Assembly (NCBI GenBank): GCA_944385445.1
Contig: CALWXF010000003.1
Span: 58,213 to 122,212 of the forward strand
Direction: 5' to 3'
Source: an uncultured Oscillospiraceae bacterium
GTDB taxonomy: Bacteria > Bacillota > Clostridia > Oscillospirales > Oscillospiraceae
DNA length: 64,000 nt
A program made the position numbers and the translations under genes. Positions 27,356 to 37,661 of the stretch are shown one piece after another. Within the stretch, counting starts at the first letter, position 1. Each line of letters opens with the position of its first letter. The notes below the pieces were generated by a model, which saw nothing but the letters and a program-made list of their open reading frames with translations, was not told the DNA's origin and made no database searches.

Positions 27356-28720
27356 ATGTCCATGCACGAGGAATGCGGATTGTTCGGCATCAGCGACCCC
27401 CACGGGGACTGTGCCCGCACCACCTATTACGGCCTGTACGCCCTCCAGCACCGGGGCCAGGAGGCCTGTGGCATTGCCACCATCAACCAGCGGGTGCTCT
27501 CCTTCCACAAGGATGTGGGCCTGGTGGGAGACGTGTTCCGCCCCGACATTCTGGACCGTCTCAATGGCACCATGGCGGTGGGGCATGTGCGCTACGCCAC
27601 CACCGGCGGCGGACAGCGGGAAAACGCCCAGCCCCTGACCCTGAAATACGTCAAGGGCACCTTGGCAGTAGCCCACAACGGCAACCTGGTGAACACGGCG
27701 GAACTGCGCACCTTCTTTGAGTACCGGGGTGCCATCTTCCAGACCACCACCGACTCCGAGCTCATCGCCTACGCCATCGCCCAGGAGCGGCTGCGCTGCG
27801 CCTCCGCCGAGGAGGCGGTGTGCCGGGCGGTGAAGGGCCTGCGGGGCGCCTTCTCCCTGCTGGTCATGTCCCCCCAGAAGCTCATCGCCGTCCGGGACCC
27901 CTGGGGCTTCCGCCCCCTGTGCATGGGCCGCCGGGGGGATGCGGTGATTTTCGCCTCGGAGAGCTGCGCCCTCCACGCCGTGGGGGCAGAGTTCGAGCGG
28001 GAGCTGGACCCCGGCGAGATCGTGGTGGTGGAGGGCACCCAGGTGCGCTCCATCCGGGAGAACTGCCAGAACGCCTCCAGCCACATGTGCATCTTCGAGT
28101 ATATCTACTTCGCCCGCCCCGACTCGGTGCTGTGCGGCCAGTCGGTGCACCTGGCCCGGCGCAACGCCGGGCGGCTGCTGGCCCGGGAGTTCCCTGTGGA
28201 GGCAGACGTGGTCATCGGCGTGCCCGACTCCGGCCTGGACGCCGCCATGGGCTTTGCCGAGGAGTCCGGCATTCCCTACGGGGTGGGCCTGGTGAAAAAC
28301 CGCTACATTGGCCGCACCTTCATCACCCCCGGCCAGGAGAGCCGGGAGCAGGCGGTGCGCATCAAGCTGGGGGCTCTGGCCAGCTGTGTGGCGGGCAAGC
28401 GGGTGGTGATGGTGGACGACTCCATCGTCCGGGGCACCACCTCCAAGCAGATCGTCTCCCTGCTGCGGGAGGCAGGGGCCACGGAAGTACACATGTACTC
28501 CTCCGCCCCGCCCTTCATTGCCCCCTGCTACTTCGGCACCGACATCCCCGACCGGGACGCCCTCATCGCCTGCAATTACACCCAGGAGGAGATGCGGGAG
28601 ATGATTGGGGCCGATTCCCTCCACTTCTTGTCTCTGGAGGCCCTGCATCAGATCGCCCCCCAGGCCGACTGCGGCTTCTGCGATGGGTGCTTTACCGGCA
28701 AGTACCCCATCGAAGTTTAA
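27356..28720 (+). CDS. purF: Amidophosphoribosyltransferase
   Basis: A 454-residue enzyme that makes phosphoribosylamine from PRPP and glutamine, the first step of purine synthesis. The N-terminal glutaminase (class II amidotransferase) begins after a six-residue propeptide, exposing Cys7 in HEECGLFG. The PRPP-binding motif is VVMVDDSIVRGTT. Cysteines in HMCIFEYIYF and CGFCDGC match the iron-sulfur ligands of the Bacillus-type enzyme. The start at 27356 follows GGGGAGG. It is monocistronic here, with promoter, leader hairpin and terminator of its own, whereas other pur genes are not in the window. Confidence 0.96.
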   Translation: MSMHEECGLFGISDPHGDCARTTYYGLYALQHRGQEACGIATINQRVLSFHKDVGLVGDVFRPDILDRLNGTMAVGHVRYATTGGGQRENAQPLTLKYVKGTLAVAHNGNLVNTAELRTFFEYRGAIFQTTTDSELIAYAIAQERLRCASAEEAVCRAVKGLRGAFSLLVMSPQKLIAVRDPWGFRPLCMGRRGDAVIFASESCALHAVGAEFERELDPGEIVVVEGTQVRSIRENCQNASSHMCIFEYIYFARPDSVLCGQSVHLARRNAGRLLAREFPVEADVVIGVPDSGLDAAMGFAEESGIPYGVGLVKNRYIGRTFITPGQESREQAVRIKLGALASCVAGKRVVMVDDSIVRGTTSKQIVSLLREAGATEVHMYSSAPPFIAPCYFGTDIPDRDALIACNYTQEEMREMIGADSLHFLSLEALHQIAPQADCGFCDGCFTGKYPIEV

Positions 28721-28726
28721 TCCCCT

Positions 28727-28765
28727 CACCCCACGGAAGTTTTCCCCTTCCGTGGGGTGCTTTTT
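28727..28765 (+). terminator. Terminator of purF
   Basis: CACCCCACGGAAG pairs with its complement around a 7-base loop, followed by CTTTTT. Confidence 0.9.
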
Positions 28766-28779
28766 CGTCCTTCACGGGT

Positions 28780-28808
28780 TTGACTAATTCCCACCTGTGT
28801 AGTATAAT
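28780..28808 (+). promoter_or_regulatory. Promoter of methyltransferase-ecf operon
   Basis: TTGACT (28780-28785), 17-bp spacer, TATAAT (28803-28808). It precedes the methyltransferase and probably drives the ecfA1-ecfA2-ecfT genes as well. Confidence 0.75.
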
Positions 28809-28839
28809 ACGTTGATTATATAATGAGGAGAATGTGCTC

Positions 28840-29727
28840 ATGTGGTTGGCCAAAAATTGGAAAGATTATGAGCTGCTGGACTGCGGCCGTGGAGAAAAGC
28901 TGGAGCGTTGGGGCTCTCACCTGCTGGTGCGCCCGGACCCCCAGGCCATTTGGAATACCCCCCGCCAGAACAAGGGCTGGAAGACGGCCCACGCCCGCTA
29001 TGCCCGCTCCCACACCGGCGGCGGCCAGTGGGCCTCCAAGCAGGTGCCCGAGCGGTGGCAGATTCACTATAAAGAACTAACACTGAACGTGGGCCTGATG
29101 AACTTTAAACATACCGGCGTGTTCCCCGAGCAGGCGGCCAACTGGGACTTTGCCCAGGACCTCATCCGCCGGGCAGGCCGCCCCATTTCGGTGCTGAACC
29201 TATTTGCCTACACCGGCGGGGCCACGGTGGCCTGCGCCGCTGCCGGGGCCAGCGTGTGCCATGTGGACGCCGCCCGGGGCATGGTGCAGTGGGCCCGGGA
29301 GAACGCCAAGTCCTCGGGTCTGGAGGACAAGCCCATCCGCTGGATCATTGACGACTGCGCCAAGTTTGTGGAGCGGGAGATCCGCCGGGGCCGCCGCTAT
29401 GACGCCATCATCATGGACCCCCCCTCCTATGGCAGGGGCCCCTCCGGTGAGGTGTGGAAGCTGGAGGAGAACCTGTACCCCTTTGTGGAGCTGGTGTCCA
29501 ACGTCCTCAGCGATGACCCCCTCTTTGTGATTCTCAACTCCTACACCACGGGCCTGGCCCCGTCGGTGCTGACCTATATTTTGCAGACCGTCATCGGCGG
29601 CAAGTTCGGCGGGCGCACCGTGTCCGACGAGCTGGGCCTGCCGGTGACCCAGACCGGGCTGGCCCTCCCCTGCGGCGCCACTGGGCGCTGGGTGGCCTCT
29701 TCCGTGGAGCATGTCTACCATGGCTAA
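28840..29727 (+). CDS. RlmI/RlmK-like class I SAM-dependent methyltransferase
   Basis: A 295-residue methyltransferase. A central Rossmann domain contains VLNLFAYTGGATVACAAAGA (motif I), VCHVDAARGMVQWARENA and the catalytic-type motif IIMDPPSYGRG. These are characteristic of the RlmI/RlmL-K family that modifies 23S rRNA cytosine or guanine. The N-terminal PUA domain of RlmI is absent; instead about 100 residues include HTGVFPEQAANWDF. The ATG at 28840 has GAGGAG 9 bases upstream; an in-frame GTG at 28834 is too close. Its end overlaps the start of ecfA1. Confidence 0.82.
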   Translation: MWLAKNWKDYELLDCGRGEKLERWGSHLLVRPDPQAIWNTPRQNKGWKTAHARYARSHTGGGQWASKQVPERWQIHYKELTLNVGLMNFKHTGVFPEQAANWDFAQDLIRRAGRPISVLNLFAYTGGATVACAAAGASVCHVDAARGMVQWARENAKSSGLEDKPIRWIIDDCAKFVEREIRRGRRYDAIIMDPPSYGRGPSGEVWKLEENLYPFVELVSNVLSDDPLFVILNSYTTGLAPSVLTYILQTVIGGKFGGRTVSDELGLPVTQTGLALPCGATGRWVASSVEHVYHG

Positions 29728-30568
29728 TCCCATCCTCCAGGCCAGAGACCTGACCTTTCGCTACACCACCGCCGAGGGGGTAGCCCCCACGGTTCTGGAC
29801 CACGTCAATCTGGACATTGAGGCGGGCTCCTTCGTGGCCATTCTGGGCCACAACGGCTCGGGCAAGTCCACCTTCGCCAAGCACCTCAACGCCATCCTTC
29901 TGCCCACTTCGGGCAAGGTATATGTGGACGGCATGGACACCACCGACGAGGACAAGCTGCTGGACATCCGGCGCACCGTGGGCATGGTGTTCCAAAACCC
30001 GGACAACCAGATCGTGGCCAGCGTGGTGGAGGAGGACGTGGCCTTCGCCCCGGAGAACCTGGGTGTGCCCTCGGCGGAGATTCGCCGCCGGGTGGACGAG
30101 GCCCTGGAGGCGGTGGGCATGACGGACTATGCCCGCCACGCCCCCCATCTGCTCTCCGGCGGCCAGAAGCAGCGGGTGGCCATCGCCGGGGTGTTGGCCA
30201 TGCGCCCCCGGTGCATCGTGCTGGACGAACCCACCGCCATGCTGGACCCGGTGGGACGCCGGGAAGTGCTGGACACCGTGTGCCGTCTCCAGCGGGAGCT
30301 GGGGATGACGGTGGTGCTCATCACCCACCACATGGACGAGGCGGCCCGGGCCCAACGGCTGGTGGTCATGGACAACGGCCATGTGGTCAAGGACGGCCCT
30401 CCCGCCCAGGTCTTTCAGGACGTGGTGGGGCTGCGCCGCCTGGGGCTGGAGGTGCCGGACTCGGTGGCGCTGCTGTATGAGCTGCGCCAGGCCGGGCTGG
30501 ACGTGCCCCTGGACGTCCTCACCCCGGAGGACTGCGCCCAGGCGCTGGCCCACATTCTACCCCGATAA
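29720..30568 (+). CDS. ecfA1: Energy-coupling factor transporter ATPase EcfA1
   Basis: A 282-residue ABC ATPase of the ECF vitamin-uptake module. Walker A is GHNGSGKST, Q-loop VFQNPDNQ, signature LSGGQKQRVAIAGV, Walker B CIVLDEPTAMLD and H-loop ITHHMDE. The DNQIVASVVEEDVAFAPENL stretch is characteristic of EcfA. The ATG at 29720 is preferred to 29711 because the GGAG lies only one base from the latter. It overlaps the methyltransferase by 8 bases and is followed by ecfA2 after 15 bases. Confidence 0.94.
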   Translation: MANPILQARDLTFRYTTAEGVAPTVLDHVNLDIEAGSFVAILGHNGSGKSTFAKHLNAILLPTSGKVYVDGMDTTDEDKLLDIRRTVGMVFQNPDNQIVASVVEEDVAFAPENLGVPSAEIRRRVDEALEAVGMTDYARHAPHLLSGGQKQRVAIAGVLAMRPRCIVLDEPTAMLDPVGRREVLDTVCRLQRELGMTVVLITHHMDEAARAQRLVVMDNGHVVKDGPPAQVFQDVVGLRRLGLEVPDSVALLYELRQAGLDVPLDVLTPEDCAQALAHILPR

Positions 30569-30583
30569 GAGAGGCCCGTATCT

Positions 30584-31447
30584 ATGACGCCTATCATTGA
30601 ACTCAGACAACTCACCCATATCTATAGTCAAGGCACCCCCTTTGAGCACGTAGCCCTGGAAAACGTGGACCTGACGGTGGCCCCCGGGGAATATCTGGCG
30701 GTCATTGGCCGCACCGGCTCGGGCAAATCCACCCTGATGCAGCACCTCAACGGCCTTCTCCGCCCCACCTCGGGGCAGGTGCTCTTTGAGGGGGAGGACA
30801 TCTGGGGCTCCAAGGAGCGCACCCGTCAGGTGCGCTTCCAGGTGGGCCTGGTGTTCCAGTACCCCGAGTACCAGCTCTTTGAGGAGACGGTATACCGGGA
30901 CATTGCCTTCGGCCCCACCAACATGGGGCTGGACCAGGCCGAGGTGGACCGGCGAGTGCGCCAGGCCGCCCACTTTGTGGGCCTGTCCGACCACACCCTG
31001 GAGAAATCCCCCTTTGACCTGTCCGGCGGTCAAAAGCGCCGGGTGGCCATTGCGGGGGTCATCGCCATGGAGCCCAAGGTGCTCATTCTGGACGAGCCCA
31101 CCGCCGGGCTGGACCCCGCCGGAGCCGCTCAGATCCTGGGCAACATCCGGGCCTACCACCGGGAGAAAAAGGCCGCCATCATTCTGGTGTCCCACTCCAT
31201 GAACGAGGTGGCCCGGGAGGCCCAGCGGCTGGTGGTGTTCCGGGACGGCACCATTCCCTACTCCGGTACCCCCCAAGAGGTGTTCTCCCACGGCTCTGAG
31301 CTGGAGCGGATGGGCCTGGGCGTGCCCGAGATGACCCGGGTGTTTTCCCGGCTGCGGGACATGGGCTACCAGGTCCCCGCCTCAGTGTACACCGTGGAAC
31401 AGGCTCGGGACGCCATCCTGCTGGCCCGAAAGGGGGCGCAGGTATGA
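30584..31447 (+). CDS. ecfA2: Energy-coupling factor transporter ATPase EcfA2
   Basis: A 287-residue partner ATPase. Walker A is GRTGSGKST, Q-loop VFQYPEYQLFEETVYRDIAF (typical of EcfA2), signature LSGGQKRRVAIAGV and Walker B VLILDEPTAGLD. EcfA1-EcfA2 form a heterodimer that energises EcfT and interchangeable S components. The stop overlaps the ecfT start by 4 bases. No S component is in the window, consistent with a shared group II module. Confidence 0.95.
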   Translation: MTPIIELRQLTHIYSQGTPFEHVALENVDLTVAPGEYLAVIGRTGSGKSTLMQHLNGLLRPTSGQVLFEGEDIWGSKERTRQVRFQVGLVFQYPEYQLFEETVYRDIAFGPTNMGLDQAEVDRRVRQAAHFVGLSDHTLEKSPFDLSGGQKRRVAIAGVIAMEPKVLILDEPTAGLDPAGAAQILGNIRAYHREKKAAIILVSHSMNEVAREAQRLVVFRDGTIPYSGTPQEVFSHGSELERMGLGVPEMTRVFSRLRDMGYQVPASVYTVEQARDAILLARKGAQV

Positions 31448-32250
31448 ACCTGAAGGACATTACCCTGGGGCAATTCTTCCCCGGCAACTCCTTTCTCCAC
31501 CGGGTAGACCCCCGCATCAAGCTGGCGGGGCTCCTGGTGTACTTGGTGGCCCTGTTTCTGGCCAACTGGTTTGTCACCTACGGCATGATGCTGGCCCTGC
31601 TGGTGTGGGGCTGCGCCGTAGCCCACATCCGGGCCAAAAGTCTGCTGGGGGGCATGAAGCCGGTGATTTTCCTGCTGATTTTCACCGCTGTCTTGAACAT
31701 GTTCTACACCCCCGGCACCCCTCTGGTGTCCTTCTGGATTTTCACCATCACCTATGAGGGCATTTTACACGCCTTTTTCATGGTGGTACGCATTCTCATG
31801 CTCATCTGTGCCACCTTCCTGCTCACCTACACCACCTCCCCCCTGGCCCTCACCGACGGTCTGGAGAGCCTGCTCTCCCCCCTGAAAAAGGTGAAGGTGC
31901 CGGTGCACGAGCTGGCCATGATCATGTCCATCGCCCTGCGCTTCATCCCCACCCTTATTGAGGAGACGGACAAGATCATGTCCGCCCAGCGGGCCCGAGG
32001 CGCCGACTTCGACTCCGGCGGCCTCATCCGCAAGGCCAAGGCCCTCATTCCCCTGCTGGTGCCCCTGTTCATCTCCGCCTTTCGTCGGGCGGACGAGCTG
32101 GCCACCGCCATGGAGTGCCGCTGCTACTGCGGCGGGACAGGCCGCACCCGGATGCGGGAGCTCCGCCTGCGTCCCTCTGATTGGCTGTTTCTCCTGGGCC
32201 TGGTGGTGGTTGCGGTGGCGGTGGGCCTGCTGGCCCACATGGGTCTGTGA
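31444..32250 (+). CDS. ecfT: Energy-coupling factor transporter transmembrane protein EcfT
   Basis: A 268-residue membrane scaffold. Hydrophobic helices occur at about 28-60, 65-90, 105-130 and 240-262. The two coupling-helix motifs of the family are visible: RARGADF in the first, and ECRCYCGGTGRTRM with neighbouring AFRRADELATAME in the second. It links the two ATPases to vitamin-binding S components. The translation start overlaps ecfA2. Confidence 0.94.
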   Translation: MNLKDITLGQFFPGNSFLHRVDPRIKLAGLLVYLVALFLANWFVTYGMMLALLVWGCAVAHIRAKSLLGGMKPVIFLLIFTAVLNMFYTPGTPLVSFWIFTITYEGILHAFFMVVRILMLICATFLLTYTTSPLALTDGLESLLSPLKKVKVPVHELAMIMSIALRFIPTLIEETDKIMSAQRARGADFDSGGLIRKAKALIPLLVPLFISAFRRADELATAMECRCYCGGTGRTRMRELRLRPSDWLFLLGLVVVAVAVGLLAHMGL

Positions 32251-32281
32251 GCGCCCCCCATTTTATCTATGAGGTGTTCCT

Positions 32282-33037
32282 ATGCAATCCCGTAACATTG
32301 CCCTGCGCCTGAGCTACACCGGCACCGCCTACCACGGCTGGCAGGTGCAGAAAAACGCCGTTTCCGTGGCGGAGACCCTGGAAAAGGCCCTGTCCTTTGT
32401 GGTCAACCACCCGGTGAAAGTCACCGGGGCGGGCCGCACCGACGCCGGGGTCCACGCCCGCACCTATGTGGCCAATTTTCGCACCACCTCCGCCATCCCC
32501 CTGGAGCGGCTGCCCCTGGCGGTGAATACCCGCCTGCCCGACGACATTGTGGTGTCCAAGGCCACCTTAGTGCCCGATGACTTCAACGCCATCGGCTCCT
32601 GTCTGAAAAAAGAATACACCTACCGCATCTACAACTCCCGCATCCGGGACCCCTTCTACGTCAACCGGGTGTGGTTCTACCCCCGCCATCTGGACGAGTC
32701 CATCATGGCGGCGGCTGCCGCCCAGTTTGTGGGCACCCACGACTTTGCCGCCGTGCGCTCGGTGGGCACCGAGACCCGCACCACCGTGCGCACCGTCCAC
32801 TACTTCGACATTGAGCGCAAGGGACAGATCATCGACTGTCGGGTGTGCGCTGACGGCTTTTTGTACAACATGGTCCGGGCCATGGTGGGCACCTGCATCT
32901 ATGCCGCCGAGGGCAAGCTGGCCCCCGAGGATATCCCGGACATTCTCTCCTCCCGCAACCGCACCTTGGCCGGGCCCACCGCTCCGCCGGACGGGCTGTA
33001 TATGACCAACCTGTGGTATGACGTGGACGTACTGTGA
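32282..33037 (+). CDS. truA: tRNA pseudouridine(38-40) synthase TruA
   Basis: A 251-residue enzyme acting on the anticodon stem-loop at positions 38-40. Motifs are LRLSYTGTAYHGWQVQ, GAGRTDAGVHAR with catalytic Asp, and a C-terminal RADGFLYNMVR-type stretch (here CADGFLYNMVRAMVGT). It lies 31 bases after ecfT; the ecfA1-A2-T-truA order is conserved in Firmicutes, though here it is detached from the ribosomal protein cluster. Confidence 0.96.
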   Translation: MQSRNIALRLSYTGTAYHGWQVQKNAVSVAETLEKALSFVVNHPVKVTGAGRTDAGVHARTYVANFRTTSAIPLERLPLAVNTRLPDDIVVSKATLVPDDFNAIGSCLKKEYTYRIYNSRIRDPFYVNRVWFYPRHLDESIMAAAAAQFVGTHDFAAVRSVGTETRTTVRTVHYFDIERKGQIIDCRVCADGFLYNMVRAMVGTCIYAAEGKLAPEDIPDILSSRNRTLAGPTAPPDGLYMTNLWYDVDVL

Positions 33038-33085
33038 CGATACTCCGGCGCCTGTGTGCGCCGCCGCCTTTTGAGGTATATGATT

Positions 33086-34264
33086 ATGGAAGACACAAAG
33101 AATAATCCATCCAACACCCAGCCCAAAAAGCCCAAGTTTTTGGTGCGGGTCCTGCTCTTTCTCCTGGCCGTCCTGGTGGTCCTGGGGGCCGTGGCCGTGG
33201 TGGTGTTCCGGGATCGACTGTCCCTGGACAACTTCAAGCGTTGGCTCCACTACCGCTCCCTGGTGCTCAACGACAGCGGCCAGGCCGACTCCTTCCCCCA
33301 CGACGGCAGCCTGGACGACACCTTCGCCGTGCTGGACGGAGACCTGCTGGTGTGCTCCACCACCTCCATCTCCCTGTTCTCCGGCAGCGGCACCCAGTAT
33401 GTGGACCTGTCGGTCACCATGGAAAACCCCGTGGTGGACACCAACGGCTCCCTGGCCGTGGTGTATGACGCCGGGGGCTCCTCCCTGTATGTGCTGGGCC
33501 AGCGGGAGGTGATCTGGTCGGCCACCGACCTGGACTCCATCCTGTCGGCCCACCTCAACCAAAACGGACAGCTCACTGTGGTCAGCCAGACCAGCGGCTA
33601 TAAGGGTTCCGTGACGGTGTACAGCACCGACTATGAGCCCATGATGAGCGTCAACCTCTCCTCTGCCTATGTCATGGACGCCGCTCTGTCCGACGACGGA
33701 CAGACCCTGTCCATCCTCAACGTGGGTCAAAAGGACGGCGTGTTTAACTCCACCATCTCCCTGTACACCCTGGACACCGGGGACTCGGGGGACTTTGAGC
33801 CCAACCTCACCAGCGATCTGGGCTCCTCGGTGGTGCTGGAAACCCGCCACACCGCCTCCCAGGTCTGGTCCATCTCCGACCAGAACCTGACCCTCACCGA
33901 CCACAAGGGCAACAACGCCGTGGTGGACTGGCACGACATGCACCTCAAGCGGTACTCCATGGCCGGGGACGGCTTCGCCGTGGCCCTGCTGGCCAAGTAC
34001 CGGGCGGGCAGCCAGGGTGAGCTGTGGGTGGTCTCCTCCGATGGCTCCCACAAGACCCTGGAGATCGACCAGCAGGTGCTCTCCCTGTCCGCTGCCGGGC
34101 GGTACATCGCCGTGCTCACGGGCAAGCAGCTGAACATCTACACCCGTAACCTGGAGCTGTACGCCACCCTGGACAGCACCCAGGGCGCCCGTGAGGTGCT
34201 GCTCATGGAGGACGGCTCCGCTGTTCTCATCTCCGCAGACAGCGCCAGCTTCTATGTGCCTTAA
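33086..34264 (+). CDS. DUF5711 family membrane-anchored protein
   Basis: A 392-residue protein of unknown function. The cytoplasmic N-terminus is Lys/Pro-rich, followed by one membrane helix at about 22-44. The remainder is a predicted beta-propeller-like extracellular domain with repeated short strands and Asp/Gly turns (LLVCSTTSISLFS, LAVVYDAGGSSLYVL, LTVVSQTSGYKGSVTVYS, TLSILNVGQ, RYIAVLTGKQLNIY). This is the DUF5711 pattern. The ATG at 33086 has GAGG 9 bases upstream. It lies between truA and a CvpA-family gene on the same strand. Confidence 0.8.
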   Translation: MEDTKNNPSNTQPKKPKFLVRVLLFLLAVLVVLGAVAVVVFRDRLSLDNFKRWLHYRSLVLNDSGQADSFPHDGSLDDTFAVLDGDLLVCSTTSISLFSGSGTQYVDLSVTMENPVVDTNGSLAVVYDAGGSSLYVLGQREVIWSATDLDSILSAHLNQNGQLTVVSQTSGYKGSVTVYSTDYEPMMSVNLSSAYVMDAALSDDGQTLSILNVGQKDGVFNSTISLYTLDTGDSGDFEPNLTSDLGSSVVLETRHTASQVWSISDQNLTLTDHKGNNAVVDWHDMHLKRYSMAGDGFAVALLAKYRAGSQGELWVVSSDGSHKTLEIDQQVLSLSAAGRYIAVLTGKQLNIYTRNLELYATLDSTQGAREVLLMEDGSAVLISADSASFYVP

Positions 34265-34308
34265 ATGAATGAGATTGCCCCTGAGGGCGTATAGTTAAGG
34301 AGGATTCC

Positions 34309-35031
34309 ATGACCGCTTATATTTTCGATGCCGCCATTGTCGTTATCTTGGCGTTCTTCGCCTGGCGTGGCGCCAAAAAGGGCCTCATCCTCACCCTGTG
34401 TGGACTGCTGGGCCTGTTTGTGGCCTTTTTCGGGGCACAGTTCATCTCCACCCAGTTCCACGGCCCTGTGGCTCATATCATGGAGCCAGCCATCTACCAG
34501 ACCATCCGTGGGGCTGAGCCCCAGGGAGAGGAGACCGACTCCGGCGACCCCGGCCTCAGCATTCCCGGCAACATGCCCGAGAAGGAGGAACCCGAGTACA
34601 CCCTGGACCAGCTGCTGGAGTCCATGAAGGAACAGGGCCTGTTCGCCGGCTTCTCCTACTTCCTGGACCAGGCCAAGAACGAAGCGTCCATCCCCAGTGA
34701 GGGCGGAACCTCAGTAGCCAGTGCGCTGGCGGACTATCTGGCCAACCTGGTGGCAAAGGCCACTCTGTTCGCCCTGTCCTTCCTGCTCATTCTCCTGATC
34801 TGGTTTTTGGCCAGCCACATTCTCGACCTGGCCTTCCACCTGCCCATCCTGGCCACGGTGAACACCGTGGGCGGACTGTTGGCGGGGCTTTTGAAGGCAG
34901 TGCTGGTCATCTTTGTGATGGTGTGGCTGGGTCAGCTGGCGGAGATCGTCCCCGCCAACCCCACCACCCCGGTCCTCTCCCTGTTCACCCCCAAGGGACT
35001 GGGCGCCCTGTTGGATCGGCTTCTCCTGTGA
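34309..35031 (+). CDS. CvpA family membrane protein
   Basis: A 240-residue protein. Two N-terminal helices (about 5-25 and 28-48) are followed by a soluble loop of about 90 residues rich in Glu/Pro, then two helices near 150-172 and 185-210. GAKKGLILTLCGLLGLFVAF and NTVGGLLAGLLKAVLV match CvpA motifs. In E. coli CvpA is needed for colicin V production and for envelope homeostasis; the molecular role is unresolved. AAGGAGG precedes the ATG. Confidence 0.82.
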   Translation: MTAYIFDAAIVVILAFFAWRGAKKGLILTLCGLLGLFVAFFGAQFISTQFHGPVAHIMEPAIYQTIRGAEPQGEETDSGDPGLSIPGNMPEKEEPEYTLDQLLESMKEQGLFAGFSYFLDQAKNEASIPSEGGTSVASALADYLANLVAKATLFALSFLLILLIWFLASHILDLAFHLPILATVNTVGGLLAGLLKAVLVIFVMVWLGQLAEIVPANPTTPVLSLFTPKGLGALLDRLLL

Positions 35032-35121
35032 TTTTCAGGAAAATTTCAGATTCTTCATGCCTAGTTCACATTCTTCTGGTAGGGTACCCCAAAAAGGATA
35101 CCTTCCGAAAGGAGTTTAACC

Positions 35122-37656
35122 ATGCAGCCGACACTTTGTACTCGCTGCCATAAGAACGTGGCAGTGATCTTCATCACCAAAATTGAAAACGGCGAGACCA
35201 AAAACGAAGGTCTCTGCCTGAAATGCGCCCGGGAACTGGGCCTCAAGCCTGTGGACGACATGATGCAGAAAATGGGCATCTCCGACGAGGACCTGGACTC
35301 CCTCTCCCACGAGATGATGTCCGCCTTCGGCGGCGTCGAGGGTCTGGAGCAGCTGGCCCAGGACCGCCCGGAGAACCCGGACGAGGAGGAGGACGAGGGG
35401 CGCACCGCCACCTTCCCCTTCCTGAGCAAGCTCTTCGGCTCCCAGCCCCCCCAGGAGGGCCCCGGCCCCCGGGGCGGCAAGGAGGAAAAGCCCTCCGGCC
35501 CGCCCAAGCCTCCCAAGCGCAAGTTCCTGGAAAACTACTGCATCTCCCTGACCCGCAAAGCCCAGGAGGGCAAGCTGGACCGCATCGTGGGCCGGGATAA
35601 CGAGATCCAGCGCACCATCCAGATTCTCAACCGCCGCCAAAAGAACAACCCCTGTCTCATCGGCGAGCCCGGCGTGGGCAAGACTGCCATCGCCGAGGGC
35701 CTGGCCCAGAAAATCCAGGACCGCCAGGTGCCCTATAAACTGCTGGACAAAGAGGTGTACCTGTTGGACCTCACCGCTCTGGTGGCGGGCACCCAGTTCC
35801 GGGGCCAGTTTGAGAGCCGGATGAAGGGCCTCATTGAGGAGATCCGCAAGCTGGGCAACATCATCCTGGTCATTGACGAAGTGCACTCCATCGTGGGCGC
35901 CGGCGACGCCGAGGGCTCCATGAACGCCGCCAACATCCTCAAGCCCGCCCTGTCCCGGGGTGAGATTCAGGTCATCGGCGCCACCACTCTCACCGAGTAC
36001 CGCAAGTATATTGAAAAGGACACCGCTCTGGAGCGCCGCTTCCAGCCTGTGATGGTGGAGGAGCCCTCCATGGAGGAGGCCACCCAAATCCTCCAGGGCA
36101 TCGCCCCCTACTATGAGGGCTATCACCATGTGGTCATCACCCCGGACATCTGCCGCCTGGCCGTGTCCATGAGTGAGCGGTACATCACCGACCGCTACCT
36201 CCCCGACAAGGCCATCGACCTCATCGACGAGGCCGCCTCGGAGGTCAACCTCCACAATAAGGATTTGGCCCGTATGGCGGAGATCGAGAAGGAGCTGGCC
36301 GACTACGCCAAAGAGGTGGACGTGGTGCTGGCCGCCACCGGAGCCGACAATCCCCAGATTCACGACCTGCAGCAGCAGGAGCAGAAGCTCCAGCGGCAGC
36401 GGGACAGCCTGGAAATGGCCATCAGCCGGGACGACAACGAGGCCCCCAACCGGGAGGACCCCGCCTTCCAGACCCGCCAGGAGGAGCGCCGGGGCCAGCT
36501 CCAGGACCTGGAGACCAAGCTGTCCCAGGTAAGCGCCCAGAAGGAGCAGCTCCAGGAGGAGTGCAACCAGCAGGCCTACCGCCGTCTGGCCGAGCTCAAG
36601 AGCCGCCAGGCCCAGCTGAATGCCCAACTGGAGGAGCTGAAGGCCAAAGGCGACCCCATGCTCACCGTGTCCCATCTGGCCCGTGTGGTGGAGCTGTGGA
36701 CTAAAATCCCCGCCAGCCAGATTCAGGAGCAGGAGTTTGAGCGTCTGGCCCATCTGGAGGACCGCCTGAAGACCCACATTGTGGGCCAGGATGAGGCGGT
36801 GTCCGCCGTGGCCCGGGCCATCCGCCGGGGCCGTGTGGGCATCTCCGCCAAGCGTAAGCCTGTGTCCTTCATCTTTGTGGGCTCCACGGGTGTGGGTAAG
36901 ACCGAGCTGGTGAAACAGCTGGCCGCCGACCTGTTCGACTCCCCCGAGTCCCTCATCCGCCTGGACATGTCCGAGTTTATGGAAAAGCATGCCGTGAGCC
37001 GCATCATTGGCTCTCCCCCGGGCTATGTGGGCTATGACGACGCCGGACAGCTCACCGAGAAGATCCGCCGTAAGCCCTATTCGGTCATCCTCTTTGACGA
37101 GATCGAGAAGGCCCACCCCGACGTACTCAACGTGCTGCTGCAAATCCTGGACGACGGCCACATCTCCGACGCCCACGGCAAGGTGGTCAACTTTGAGAAC
37201 ACCGTCATCGTCATGACCTCCAACGCCGGAAGCAACGTCAAGGGCGGCTCTCTGGGCTTTGACCGCTCCCCCACCCAGTTGGCCAAGGACAAGGCCATGA
37301 AGGGTCTGGAGTCCTTCCTGCGCCCTGAGTTCATCAACCGGGTGGACGAGATCATCTGCTTCAACCAGCTCTCTCAGGAGAACTTCCAGGAGATCGCCAA
37401 GATCATGCTGGGCGAGCTCAGCCAGGTGCTGCGCAACAAGGGCATCACCTTCACCTATGACCAGAGCGTGCTGGACTACCTGGTGGACACCTCCTTCTCC
37501 CCCGTCTACGGCGCCCGCAACCTGCGCCGCCAGATCCAGAAGGACTTGGAGGACGCCATCGCCACCCTGCTCATCGACCACTACGACCAGCCCATTGTGG
37601 CTCTGGACGTGAAGTGCGTGGAGGGTAAGGTGGAGTTGAGCCCCACATTCCAATAA
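35122..37656 (+). CDS. clpE: ClpE-type Clp ATPase with N-terminal zinc finger
   Basis: An 844-residue HSP100 unfoldase that should feed substrates to ClpP. Residues 1-40 form a four-Cys zinc finger (C6, C9, C32, C35) in place of the usual Clp_N repeat, as in ClpE and McsA. An acidic, Pro-rich linker follows (about 75-140). AAA1 has Walker A GEPGVGKT; a coiled-coil M domain spans about 375-515; AAA2 has GSTGVGKT, and an [12 protein letters not shown] pore loop. The C-terminal D2-small domain is present. I saw no clear CtsR operator upstream; a short inverted repeat near 35085-35103 is the only candidate. ClpC is the alternative name. Confidence 0.88.
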   Translation: MQPTLCTRCHKNVAVIFITKIENGETKNEGLCLKCARELGLKPVDDMMQKMGISDEDLDSLSHEMMSAFGGVEGLEQLAQDRPENPDEEEDEGRTATFPFLSKLFGSQPPQEGPGPRGGKEEKPSGPPKPPKRKFLENYCISLTRKAQEGKLDRIVGRDNEIQRTIQILNRRQKNNPCLIGEPGVGKTAIAEGLAQKIQDRQVPYKLLDKEVYLLDLTALVAGTQFRGQFESRMKGLIEEIRKLGNIILVIDEVHSIVGAGDAEGSMNAANILKPALSRGEIQVIGATTLTEYRKYIEKDTALERRFQPVMVEEPSMEEATQILQGIAPYYEGYHHVVITPDICRLAVSMSERYITDRYLPDKAIDLIDEAASEVNLHNKDLARMAEIEKELADYAKEVDVVLAATGADNPQIHDLQQQEQKLQRQRDSLEMAISRDDNEAPNREDPAFQTRQEERRGQLQDLETKLSQVSAQKEQLQEECNQQAYRRLAELKSRQAQLNAQLEELKAKGDPMLTVSHLARVVELWTKIPASQIQEQEFERLAHLEDRLKTHIVGQDEAVSAVARAIRRGRVGISAKRKPVSFIFVGSTGVGKTELVKQLAADLFDSPESLIRLDMSEFMEKHAVSRIIGSPPGYVGYDDAGQLTEKIRRKPYSVILFDEIEKAHPDVLNVLLQILDDGHISDAHGKVVNFENTVIVMTSNAGSNVKGGSLGFDRSPTQLAKDKAMKGLESFLRPEFINRVDEIICFNQLSQENFQEIAKIMLGELSQVLRNKGITFTYDQSVLDYLVDTSFSPVYGARNLRRQIQKDLEDAIATLLIDHYDQPIVALDVKCVEGKVELSPTFQ

Positions 37657-37661
37657 AGATG

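Noticed and set aside
35032-35121. Possible CtsR operator before clpE
   Set aside because: No tandem GGTCAAA-type repeat is present; only a short GGTA/TACC inverted repeat is seen.
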